NCBI GenBank assembly: GCA_007922305.1
Contig: ML677472.1
Span: 935,814 to 999,813, forward strand
DNA from: Dermatemys mawii
Lineage: Eukaryota > Chordata > Testudines > Dermatemydidae
Reading direction: 5' to 3'
DNA: 64,000 bases
In this document: in pieces, positions 12,017-24,100 of the stretch
Position numbering within the stretch: position 1 is the stretch's first letter
Layout: each line of letters opens with the position of its first letter
Notes under the pieces: model-generated
Seen by the model: only the letters and a program-made list of their open reading frames with translations
Databases searched by the model: none
Told to the model about the DNA's origin: nothing
Translations under genes and position numbers: made by a program

Positions 12017-12621
12017 ACCTCGTGTATAAGCATACTCATGTGTTTCGCAACAGACACATGCAGGTATATACAGAAAGACTGTCTCAGTGTAATGAACTTG
12101 AAAAATACATCACAGCGTTCCATGCCTCCCATCCACCCACCCATTCCCATCCTCTACCTAATCATGTCTCCTGAGTTAAGTTCAAATCTATACCATTCTT
12201 GGTGTGTTTGCCTTAAATGGCATCTGACAGTAAAATTATTACCTCTCCCTTGGCTTTGCTGTTTCGCTTTATTCCTCATCTCTTCTCCTTCAAAATATTC
12301 CAGCCTCAGTTTCCTCTGTCTCTTTCAGTGTCAGGTTTGCTGTTAATTAACCTTTATGGTCTTCCTCTTTCCCCATCCCCACTACCTTGATCCCTCAACC
12401 TACTTTTCATCCATTGTTAGTCTCTGTACTGCTAACACACATCCCTGTGGTACACCTGCTTGCACCTGGGCCACTGTGGTCAGGAACATGACTAGTTTAT
12501 GCCAGTGAGACACAGTTACTGTGACAAACTCTCAGATCTAGTGATTCATTGATTCCTGGTAAATTCCCACACAAACAGCAGCAGCTTGTGGAACATTTCA
12601 CAGACAAGAGACATAAACAGG
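12017..12621. other. No gene recognised
   Basis: About 600 bp of C/T-rich sequence. The open frames at 11971-12346 give Pro/His/Leu-rich peptides with no recognisable domain. Confidence 0.35.
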
Positions 12622-12902
12622 ACTATGGACAAGTCTACACTTAAAATTCTGCACTGATGCAGCTGCACTGCTGTAGTGCTTTAATGAAGATGCTGTAAGT
12701 TGATGGGAGAGCTTCTCCTGCTGACATAGCTACCTCCTCTCAGGGAGGTGGATTAACTGTGTTGATGGGAGTAGCACTCCTGTTGACATAGCGCTATCTG
12801 CACTGGAGGTTAGGTGGGTATTAGTGCATTGTTCAGGGGTGTGGATTTTTCACACACCCGAGCAATGTAGTTATACCAATTATAGATCTATAGACCAGAC
12901 TA
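12622..12902. mobile_element. Small DNA transposon remnant (Harbinger-type MITE)
   Basis: It starts ggacaagtctacact and ends atctatagaccagac, an imperfect terminal inverted repeat of the same kind as in the element at 17275. The inside (gttgatgggag repeated) is non-coding. Target duplication was not resolved. Confidence 0.5.
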
Positions 12903-13984
12903 AAGGAAGAAGCTACCTGTTGCTGCTCCAGACTATCAGAATAAATAATGTATGATTTCCTGTGGATAGGTGGCTTTCAAATAGGCAACATGGTGCTGAA
13001 TGTGAGCCTACTTCCACCAATGTAAATCAGGAATGATTCCCCTGAAATCAATGGAGTTACATCAGTGAACATGATAACCAAATCAGCCCCCTGGGTATAA
13101 TGAGGCTGTGCAGGTTTCAGCAGCAGCAGAATCTTTGTCTTTCAGATAAGATTTGGCTGCAGGTAATATGTATCTGTTACCAAAGTATAACTTCCTCCTG
13201 GAGAAATAATGGTTGGTCAACCTTTCCTGTGCTGCCTGCTGTATGACAACTGTCACCAAACCATCTCTCTGTTATGGGGTCTCTTGTCTCTGCCTCTGAT
13301 TCCGGATGTTCATCAGGTAGATGTCATTGCAGCACCATGCTGGCTGAAAGGGGTAAACATTACTCATTTATGTAAGCATCCTATCAGTTTCCTTAAAAGA
13401 ATTAAAATGTTTATGAAAACAATAAGCAAGAGGAGAGTTTTTCTACAAGATGCAACTAAAAGCTTGAGTCTGGATTGTCACTGATAGATTTACACAATTA
13501 ATAAACCATCCAATAAGTCTTTTGCTTTCTTTTGCAACATGGAAAATGCTTATTTGCTTTAAACTTCCCCATGAGCTACCTGTCAGCCCACACACTAATT
13601 GAATGGTGTGGCAGCTATGTGTTTCCATGCCCAAGTAGTAACTATAAATAAATCATTTTAGACTAGGATTAAGAAAGAAATCCCTGTGATTGACCGTCCC
13701 AAAATGAGATTCTGTGACAGACCCATCTCCTTAACCACTCTACTCTTCAAGCTGCTATTACCTTTGTAGAGGGGGATATGCTGGAGTCTGATACCCCTTC
13801 AGATGACACAATTTTCAGGGGCACATGGTAGGCCCTAGCCATACTCACTACATACCCATGGGTTTCAGTTAGGTTTGTACTTGGCACAGCTCAGCCGCCG
13901 CTCATGCTGCCAAGGCTACACTGCAATTTATACTCATGGTAACTTGATGAGAACTAGCATAAGGATGTGTACGTAAGCAGGGGA
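12903..13984. other. No gene recognised
   Basis: Apparently unique sequence upstream of the first EPHA1 exon found. I looked for the missing short exon 2 and signal-peptide exon here and did not find a credible one. Confidence 0.35.
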
Positions 13985-14590
13985 ATCACACCCCTCGCTT
14001 GTTGTGTAGAAATAGCCTTGGAAAACACCCAATCTTGATTTTAAAATTGCCAGTGATGGAGAGTACACCACAGATGTATTCTAAATTATTCCAAAGGTAA
14101 TTACCTTCATTGCTAATTTTTTTAATCTTATTTCCTGTCTGAATTTGTCAAGCTTCAACTTCCAGTCATTGGATCATGTTATACCTTTCTGTGCTAGACT
14201 AAAGAGCTCATTATCAAATATTTGTTCCCCATCTGTAGGTACTTTTAGGCCAGTAATCATTACTCATTAACCTTCTCTTTGTTTAGCTAAGTAGACTCAA
14301 GGAGCTCAATCTATCACTAGAAGGCATATTGTTTAATCCTTTAATCATTCTCATGGCTCTTCTCTAAACCCTCTCCAATTTATCCACATCCTTCTTGAAC
14401 TGTGGACACCAGTACTGGCCACAGCATTCCTGCAGTGGTTGTACCAGTGCCAAATACAGGAGTAATATAACCTCCCTACTCCTACCTGAGATTCCCCTGC
14501 TTATACATCCAAGGATCCCATTAGCCCTTTTGGCCACAGCATTGCACCAGGAGCTCATGTTCAGGAGAAGTGGTGAGTCATTGTCAGCTA
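13985..14590 (-). mobile_element. Old CR1/L3-like LINE fragment
   Basis: On the minus strand one frame still reads [28 protein letters not shown] and [11 protein letters not shown], the C-terminal part of a CR1-type reverse transcriptase. The plus strand carries the typical gattttaaaattgccagtga segment. It ends about 270 bp before the first EPHA1 exon. Confidence 0.8.
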
Positions 14591-14863
14591 GACCTGAGTC
14601 AGACCTGAATTGCAGATCATATTTATTGCTCCATGCTCACAGTGTTAAGGCAGGTTCAGAGCTCTGAACCAGAGCAGGTTTTGTTCATTGCTCAAGACCT
14701 TGAGGTTAGTCAGAATCTGAGTCCAAAGTTTGCAGGGATTGGATCTTGTGGGCCTGGTTTTATTGCATATTTAAGTGTTACATGTCTCTCCTCTCTATAA
14801 CATGAGCTTGTTTGCATGTGTTGTGTTTTCTTTCCCCCCCCCCCCAACCACCTCCCGGGGTAG

Positions 14864-15139
14864 TGGAGCGAGGCGCAGCAGATGGTAAACAGTACCCCCA
14901 TCTATATGTACCAGGATTGCAATGTGCTTTCGGAGGGTGACACTGATCACTGGCTCCGCACCAACTGGATCTACCGGGGTGAGGCAGCCTCCCGCATCTA
15001 CGTGGAGCTAAAGTTCACTGTGCGTGACTGCAAGAGCTTCAGCGGTGAGGTGGTCACCTGCAAAGAAACCTTCAATCTCTATTATATGGAGTCAGAGCAG
15101 GATGTCGGCATCCAGTTCCGTCGCCCCCTGTTCACCAAG
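14864..15139 (+). CDS. EPHA1: EPHA1 exon: ligand-binding domain, first half
   Basis: The acceptor is the pyrimidine-rich tract ending in tag at 14863, and the donor gtcagt begins at 15140. The 92 codons start [12 protein letters not shown] and include [22 protein letters not shown] and [11 protein letters not shown], all hallmarks of the Eph ligand-binding jelly-roll. The exon is exactly in phase 0 at its end. The start phase fits the usual Eph exon border just before the conserved Trp. In most Eph genes this exon continues to the end of the domain; here it stops after FTK. Confidence 0.93.
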
Positions 15140-18100
15140 GTCAGTAGCAGTGGGGGTTTGGGATCCTTTTGACCCCCCAACCTAAACAAGATGGGGCTGA
15201 CCAGATGGGAGACTTCCAAGGAAATCAAGGGTCCCATAGGGAGCAGAGTCGGTGATGCCATAGGAAATGCTGTCTCCCTGCTGCCCCAGCATGATGATCA
15301 GGGCCCTCTTTGCTGCAGGAGGTGCCAATTGTTGAATGAGCTGTAAAACAGAAGACTGAGAACATTTAATGTTGATGGTAATGCTTTGTATTTACTTATC
15401 CAAGGACTGTGAAGGGTTCTAACAAACATCATCATCCCCGTGTTACAAATAGGGAAACTGAGACCAAGAAAGATCAAGTGACTTGCCCCAGGTAATAAAG
15501 CAAGTCAGGACAGATAAAGAAATAGGACATGGGTCTCCTGACACCTAATCCCCTCTGATCACTGGTCAGAAAAGAGTGCATGGCATTTTCTTTGAGGGTA
15601 GAGGCAATGGTCTCATTGGCTGTACCAAATTTTTCTTTGTGTCACTACGCTCTGTCACCCTATGTTTCTCCTGCAGTTTCAGTTGGGTATGGTACTTATT
15701 GTCCCTTCTGCCCCAGAAGCAACTGAATTCCAGTGACGAAATCTCCACTTTCCTGCAAACAGTCTCCCATAACTAAGGCCCAATATGTTTTGTGGAAAGT
15801 CATAGACCTACATTCTTCATTTTCAGCAACACATCATGATAAATTCTTCTTGAAATTTATGAAGCAGCTTCTAGTAAACTCAAGTCCAGAGAGTTGCACT
15901 GAATTAAATAGGAAAATGAAAAATTCAAGTATCTTGTAACTTAATTTGGGTTATTTATTTTGATATTAAATTCACGTTTTTCTATTCATTCCTGCTGCCC
16001 CCACATTTTCACTATGTTCTAGTGAAATTCTGGAGGCATAGATAGTTGAGTAGAAGGCAATTGGGGATTTTGACAAGTAGGAGGAAGTTGGGGCACCCAG
16101 TACTAACGAGGATGAGATCATCATCACCCAGATATTATTCATAGATTCCAAGACCAGAAGGAACCATTGTGGTTTCCTGTATAACACTGGTCTTAGAACT
16201 TTCGCAAAATAATTTGTAGAGCAAACCTTTTTGAAAAAATATCCCATCTTGATTTTAAAATTCTCAGTGATTGACCAAGACCCTTGGTAAATTGTTCCAG
16301 TGTTTAATTACCCTCACTGTTCAATTTACATCATATTTCCAGTCTGAATTTTTCAAGTTTCAGCTTCCAGTCATTGGATCATATTATCCCTTTCTCTGCT
16401 AGAATGAAGAGCCCATTATCAAATATTTATTCTCCATGTAGATACTAATAGACTGTAATCAAGTCACCCCTTAATTCTTTGTTAAATAGATAGACTCAAA
16501 GAGCTCAATCACTGTAAAACAGGTTTTCTAATCTTTTAATCTTTCTTGTGGCTCTTCTCTGAATCCTCTCCAATTTCCCAACATCCTTCTTGAATTGTGG
16601 TCCCAGAATTGCACACACTATTCCAGCCACGGTCACACCAATGTCAAATACAGAGGTAACATAACCTCTCTGCTCCTGCTCAAGATTTTGCCGTTTATGC
16701 ATCCCAGGATCACATTGACTCTTTTTAGCATCACACTGGGAGCTCATGGTCAGCTGATTATTCACCACAAGCCCCAAATGTTTTTCAGAGTCACTGTTTC
16801 CCAAAGCAGAGTCCCAACATCCTGTAGCTATGGCCTATGTTCTTTGACATCTACCATGTTGCATCAGTAGGTCGCAAAGCAGTTTAAAAAGGAGGACAGT
16901 ATCATATCCCCATTTTACAGATGGGGAAACTGAGGCACAGAGGGTTGCTGAAGGTCACCCAGCAGGCCAGTAGCAGAGCTGAGACGAGAACACCAGGTGT
17001 CTTGAGTCCCAATCCGGTTTTGTATCCACTAGGCAACACTGCCTGCATCTCCTGTTTCCCTGCCCCTTGGGTCAGGAGCAGAAGTGACTTGAAATTTTTT
17101 TTGTGGAATGTTAACACCTACTTCTTTGCAACCAGCTTTACAGCAACATCTGTCCCAATTCTCCCCACCCCCATCTGCTGTTGCTGCATCAAAAGATGGA
17201 AGCTGAGCCCACTTGAAGTTTCTGGTGAGCTGATAACTAGATGTTTCAGGCTGAGGTTTTCAGAGGAGTCTTAAGGCCTTGTCTACAGCAAAGGGAAAAG
17301 TCGATCTAAGCTACACAGTTAGAGTTATGTCAATCTGAGTTATGCTATTCACATAGCTGAGATCTACTTACTGCGGGGTATACCCTACATGAGAGCAACA
17401 GGAGGCGCTCTCCCCTCGACTCCCTTTACTCTTTTCCATCAGGTGGATTATGGAGTCGACTGGAGTGTGATTGGTGGTCGATTTAGTGGGTCTAGTGAAG
17501 ACCCGCTAAATCAACTGCCAATGCATCAATCGCTGCAGCATTGATCCTCTGGTAAGTATAGACAAGTGCTAAGGGAGTTAGAGGCCCAACTCCCACAGAC
17601 TTCAGATTTGCCTCAAAACCCTAAGTGCAGGAGCGTTGCCCATCTAGCCAGGGACTGGAAACACATCCACTGTCCCCTATGGATTATATCAACAGATGGG
17701 AAATATCAAAGGCACACGCAGGGTTGCTCACAAGCACCAGACAGACGGAGAATTGTCAGCAGCAGTTTATTCAACATGTAATTTCAACTAAACAAATCTA
17801 GAGACTATCACTGTTTTTTGGTAGACAAATTGCTGACAGAAAAAGAAACAATCAACCTCAGAAGAATGACTCGTTGCTGTAGTTTGTAAGTGTGTTGTGG
17901 CAGTGCCCTAAGGCCATCTTGAGATCAGGGACTGTTATGCTAGGTGCTGTACAAACAATGAATCAGTCACACGGCTCTTGAAGAGAAGCTAAGTGGAAAA
18001 CTGGGAGGAAAGAATAGAAACAAGGCTTGTGAGGCAGATGGGGGACATCATTAGGGGCTATATAAAATGAGGAAAACAATGGGGAACAAGTGCACTGGTT

Positions 18101-21100
18101 TGATGTGTTCGTGCTTAGTCATCCACATGCAAAGATGGGCAGATCCTGGAGTCCAGAGCACCAGGACTAAAGAGAGGCCATAGAGAAAGGCTTTACAATG
18201 AAGGCTGTATGGGGCTGTAATAGGACATAGGTTTTCTTCCTCCTCCCTACAACCCCCACCCCCGATGCTTGATCACTGCAAAAACCATTCAGACTCTCCT
18301 CTTTTAGTGTCCACTCCATAGAATCCATTCAAGTTGCCTCCACCAACACTTGTGCAGTGCAATAACAACGATTCTAATACCTATGACCCTATTACCTGTT
18401 CTTCGAGGCCCTACTAAGAAAAGAGACCTCCTTTTCTTGGGATCAGCTTCAGTCTGGGCATTGCTAGCCCTGTTCTACCCTCTTGCTAACACTTCCTTCC
18501 TGCCTTTTATCAAGATAGTCGGCTGATGGGCCAGTTAGTTCCCTCACTCACCCAGATTCCCCATCTGATTAGCTAATTCCTCTGTCTTCCTCAGTCATCT
18601 GTCACTGGGGAAACTAATTGAGGCTACAGTGATCAGAGTGCTGGCCCATCTATTAGGCCTCAGCACTCTTGTTACAAGGGCTTTGGGGTGAAAGATGCAT
18701 GACAAATGTAACCTTGGAGGAAAATCTTACGGTGCCATAGATCTTGATTCTTCCTCTCCCTATTCAGATCAACACAGTGGCAGCAGATCGGAGTTTCACA
18801 AGCCAGGACATTGAGTCAGGTGCTATTCAGCTGAACGTGGAAGTGTGCCTGATACGGAAGCTGTCTCGGCGCGGATTCTACCTGGCTTTCCAGAACTCTG
18901 GGGCCTGTGTGGCTCTGGTCTCTGTCCGGGTATATTACAAGACCTGCCCAGAAACAGTGGAGGGACTGGCCCGCTTTCCGGAGACACTGGCAGGCTCAGA
19001 GGGGCTGACAGAGGTGCCAGGGATCTGTGTAGAGGATGCAGCCGAAGAAGCAGGCTTCCCTCCAAGGATGCATTGCAGTGCTGATGGGGAGTGGCTGGTG
19101 CCAATGGGCCGGTGCTTGTGTGCTGTTGGGTTTGAGGAGGCTGACAGAAGCTGTGTAGGTAGGTGTGCAGAGGTGGGAAGGGGACAATCAGGTGCAAGGG
19201 GAACAATGGGGAGATGGAGATCTGGGCAGTGATACAATCCAGCAGTGTTTGCAGGGGGTGAGAGGTGAGTTGTGCTCCCTGCCCGAGAGCTGCCCTAAGT
19301 GCATCTGACTTTGCTACTCCCTCTCTCTCTATCCCCATCTCTCACCCTGGCTGGCTTGTCCTGTCTGTCTCTCAGTAATTCAATTATTCTCTCTTTATTT
19401 CTCTCTCTCTCTTTTGTTCCTGTCCCTGTCAGGCGTAACAGTTGCACACACACCTCCACTCCCTCTTGGTCTCCTTCCAGCAGCGCTTCAGGTCTGGAGC
19501 TGGTTTCTGGGAGCTGTAAGTATATGAATGACACTGACTCACTCAGCAACCGGCTCCCAACCATTAAATGGCAACCTTGTTCTCTGGAATGCAGCAGCTA
19601 GGTCAGGGTAGAGCAGACAGACAGATCAGCACCTTTGTGTCCCCCCCCCGGCCAGGAACTTGGTGTGTAGATGGGAAGAATCAGAGCTCCCCCTTTATGG
19701 GGCACCTGCATTCCCTGAGTGGGAGAGAATTCTGCTGTGTTGGGGAATGAGTATAGCACAGCTCAGCTCAGCATTCAGGCAGAACGAGTGCACAAGAGAC
19801 CATGGGCACACCTGGCGTATTGGAGGGAAGCACTTGACAAACTGAACTGGGCCCATCGTAGCAGTAGATTGAGTTTCCCCTTGGCAGTGAGGGGAGAGAA
19901 GGTGCTGGTGGACCATCTTCCAGCCTGTAGCAGCTGGGAAAGAAAGGGGACGTCTTGAGGGTATGTGGATGGCACGTTGCTGATCCTGTATTGCTGATGG
20001 GGGTGATGACTGTGCCCAAGCAGTTACAGGGCCCACAAGTGATACATTCCTGCTCTTGTGCCACATAACCGCAGCTACAGGAATGAAGAAGAAAGGGAGA
20101 ATTGATGGGAGCTTAAGTGCACAGGGTGTCACACACTAGATTCTTAGGGTCTGTAGGGGCCGTGAGAGATTCCCTGTCTCCCTGCCTTGCTCTCCCTGTT
20201 TGCATCAGTGTGGGGATTTGATCTCTGTTTGGATTGCTGACGCCTCCCCACTCCAGGGAATGGAGGGTTAAGGGAGTCTTCCAGCAAGAGATCCCTGCCC
20301 CTCCCCTTTGCTCTCCTTCAATGGCCCAGCCAGTTTTTCCACTTAGCTGCTGCTGCTGCTGCTGAACTCTCCCCGCCCTCCTGGGAGCTGAGCACGCGTT
20401 CCTGGGAAGAGGCAGGGAATCCATCATGCCTGGGCTGGATCTCACCGCTATCATGGAGTGGGACAGCCTCCAGATCATGGCTACTCCCGCTCCCAACCCA
20501 AGTGTGGCTGAAGCCAGATGTGTCCTCCAAAGGGACAGCAGGGATCAGGGTAATCACCTAGCAGGTGGTGGGGGTGGGTCATGGCGTGTGTGAGGGAATG
20601 GCAAAGCCTGAAATGGCATCTTGTTGGTGGATGCAAAGAAGGAAGAGTAGGTCTAGGGCATCTGTTTGTCTGCCCACATCTCCATTCCAGCTGCTTGCCA
20701 GTGGCAAGGGGCCAAGTGCTCCACAAAGGATCAGAATTGATCTAGATCTGTCACTGAACCCACCCAGTGCAGCAGAGGCGGGGATCTTGGCTCTTACCTT
20801 TGCCTTTGAAAGGAGGCAGGCTCCAGCTCAGAGTTCTGTCCTGGCATGGGGATGAGGAGGACGCAGCTCCGACCTTTGTCCTCTGATGAGAAGAGGGGTG
20901 GAAGGGCAGGGAAAGTCTTTCGATGGGATGGGATGAGGGTGAGGGGATATGCAGCTGTGACCCGTACCCTCTAATAAGGGAGGAGAGCATCGCATGGAAA
21001 ATATCTCTGACCTTTGCCTTGGAATAGGAGGATGAGGAGGGATAGTAATTGGGGTGTGAGGAGGTCCCAGCTGTGTACTAGTTCAGATAACTGCTGGGTG

Positions 21101-24100
21101 ATCTTCCAGGTACTGATATCAGAGTATAAAGCCTTAAGGGGTCTAAGCCTAGGCACCACACCCCCTTGCACCCACCATAGATCTATGCTCATGTGGAGAT
21201 AGACGGCTCTGCATCCCAAAGGTGTTGCTTGTGGGCACTGGTGGCATAGCTTTCCCAGTGGCCAGCTTGTACCTCTGGCATTAGCTCCCTGCAGTAATAC
21301 AATTAATTATGAAGGTGCAGGATACCTCTCTTTGCTGTCCCCTGGTTTCCTAGCTGGCTGGCAAAGCAGCAGGGAGCATGTGGTTTGGTTTCTTATTACT
21401 GAACTCTTGATTGCCTCAGCTTAATCCTTGTAAGGTGCCCAGTCACCCTAGTGACGTTCACCAAATAAATATTTGTAGTAATGATGAATGAAAGGCAGGG
21501 AAGCCGGCTCTGATCTTTGCCCTCAGGAGGGCGGTCCTGGTCCTTTGCCTTTCCCAGAACCTGTTTTCCCCATTTGATTCCTTCGGACTTTAATTCCAAA
21601 CAACAAAGGTGCCCATATTCTGTGAGAGTGCACTGGGAAGGAACGGGGAACAGGTAGTTGGGGATGGGGAGGAGGGACAGGGTACAGGAAGTCTGGGAAG
21701 GGCTCAGCTGACCTCTCTAACGGGGAGTCACTTCCCATTCTGGGTGCACTGAGGACAGAGACTCTCTGTTCTTCTTCCTGTTTGATGAGCCCACAGAGGC
21801 CTTGTTAAAAATAATTGCTGGGTGGGACGTGGCAGCAACGATGGCAACAGTGCTCTGGGCCAGTCCCACACTCTGTACCACCCCCACAGGGGAGGGATGC
21901 CTCATTTTCTGCTAACATGGCGGGGTCACCCGTTTGTATCTGATTTATTTCAAACTTGTTCCCTTCTCATATCCTCCTCCCACCTGTGAATCAGAATTCT
22001 CGGCTCTGGGATGGGGACCCGGCACAGCTGCCCCCCAGACAGAGGTGGAGGAACCTTGCTTTGAATGGGAGGGGTGAGGTTTGGTTGTGTGCCAGGGACT
22101 TTGGGTAGTGATGGGTGTGGGAAGGCAGCAGCAGGGCAAGCACTCACCTTGGCCTCGGACACAAATGGCAGGTTGAGGAAGTGGTGCAGTTAGAGCTGCT
22201 GCAGCAGCTCAGTATCTCTGCCCCCGCACCCAACCCAAGGCCTCCAAAGCAGCCACCTTCCTGCTCCCCACCTGCTGCTTTTAGACTACTTTCAGAGGTT
22301 CGTACCCTGGAGTGGAAACAGCTCACCTCATATCCCTGAAATGACGTGGCTCTGCCTGGCCACCCCTTCCCACCTAGCCTACCACCAACCCCCACCTCTC
22401 TCCCCTATGCCAAGGGAGCCCAGGCTGTCCCTTCTCACAATGCATCGTCTCATGGGACAGAGGAAATATTGTGGAGACCAAAACATAGATCAGCTCTCAC
22501 AATATTTCCATTGCTGCAGCACTAGCCTGTACTCCTCCTCTAGTTCTGTCCTCCCTGCCACCTCGCTTAACCCCTCTTCCTGCCATCCAGCCACAGCACC
22601 CAGGGGCAGTGTGTGCAGGGGTCCCTGAGGAAGCAGGCTGCCACACTCTGCGCTGCAGTAAGAATCTGCCTTCCTGGTGTGATACTGCCCCCTGCTGGCA
22701 CTTGTTACCGTGTGATGACATAATCGTGTCTGTCTGGCATGCCTTTTCCCTGTTGGATCCTGTGTTCCCTCCCCGCTCTTCAGCACACCCTCCACAGGCC
22801 CACACTACAATTTCCCACTTCGTTTTCTAACTTTTAGAAGCAGCAGCCCACTCTGTCTAGCTAGGGCCATCATTTCAGAAAAATGCAGGGAGGGAGAAGA
22901 GAGTGCCAGCATCCTTGCTTCCGCCTCCCCACTGAGGCCGTTGCAGCTTGTGGGGGGTTAGTGGGCTGGTCCCATCCTGGTTGGGGGGGTGGGTAGGGAA
23001 GTGGCTGGCTGGTTCTATCCTGAGGAGTGGGCAGCGAGGTGGAGGAGGGGGGTGTTCCTCTCCAATGGCTGGCCTGGTTCAGGGCCTAGTTTGCTCTATA
23101 CTCAGCTCTGGCCCCAGTTGCTGCTGCTCACCGTCTGGCTGGTAGGATAAAGACTCTCTGTTCCTCTTCCTGTTTGGCCAGGCCCAGCTGCCCCCTGTCA
23201 TGACACAGGGACAGCTGGACCAAATCTGCCACCCTCGATACCAACCTGAAAGTCTGGGAGCTGGGAGGAACCAAAGTCAAATGCCCTTTCTGCCGCATAC
23301 CAAATGATATCTCATCCCCACGCATTGTCTTCTGATGGGTTTGCCAACTGTCACCAACACCAGCCGTGCTGGGCAGGAGAGGGGAGAAGAGTAATACATG
23401 AGGAAATATATCAAGACAGCATAAGGGGAGAGTATAAAAACACACTCATCCCACTCCTTGGCTGTAGCACTTGGAAACCCTTGGAGGCTGCTGCTTCACC
23501 AGACCCTGTCCAACCCTTGCCACCTGGGGAAGAGGGAGAGAGAGATCCCCAAAGTTGCTTGATGGCAGGATTGCTGCAGGTGACAAGAAGATGCAGATGA
23601 TATTGCTGGACAAATGAGAGTTCAGAGAAAGGAAGGGTGGAGGAAGTCAGGTTTCTGTGGGTAAAGTCAGGATGTAGAGTGAGTATCCCTCCTCACTTAG
23701 TTTTCCCATTCAGCCCTTGCTCACCCTAGCAGCAGGGACTGGGTATGTATGCCATCTTCACATGCCTGGCAGGCAGTGTGGTTCAGCAAGCGTGAGAAGA
23801 CCTGAGTTCCATTCCTGGCTCTGCCACTGACTTTCTTGCAACCTTGGTAAAATCACTTCCCCCTCTGTTCTTCAGTTTCCTGTCTGTCTGGTGGGGTGAT
23901 AGTGCTGCTGCTTCCCTGGTTTTGTAAAGGGTTTCAAAGTCCATGGAGGATGAGCATCAGATAAGTGCTTTTGTCCCTCCAGTACACGAACAAGCAGAGG
24001 TCTGTAGGATTGGTTGAGAATTGTATGCTGAGAGGGTTGCACTTTTTGCACTGTTAGTGATCTGACTCAGGTTTGCTTAGAAGGGTTTAACTGTCGTATA

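Noticed and set aside
14337..14580. Candidate upstream EPHA1 exon
   Set aside because: The open frame belongs to an old CR1-type reverse transcriptase on the minus strand, and no Eph-like residues were found.
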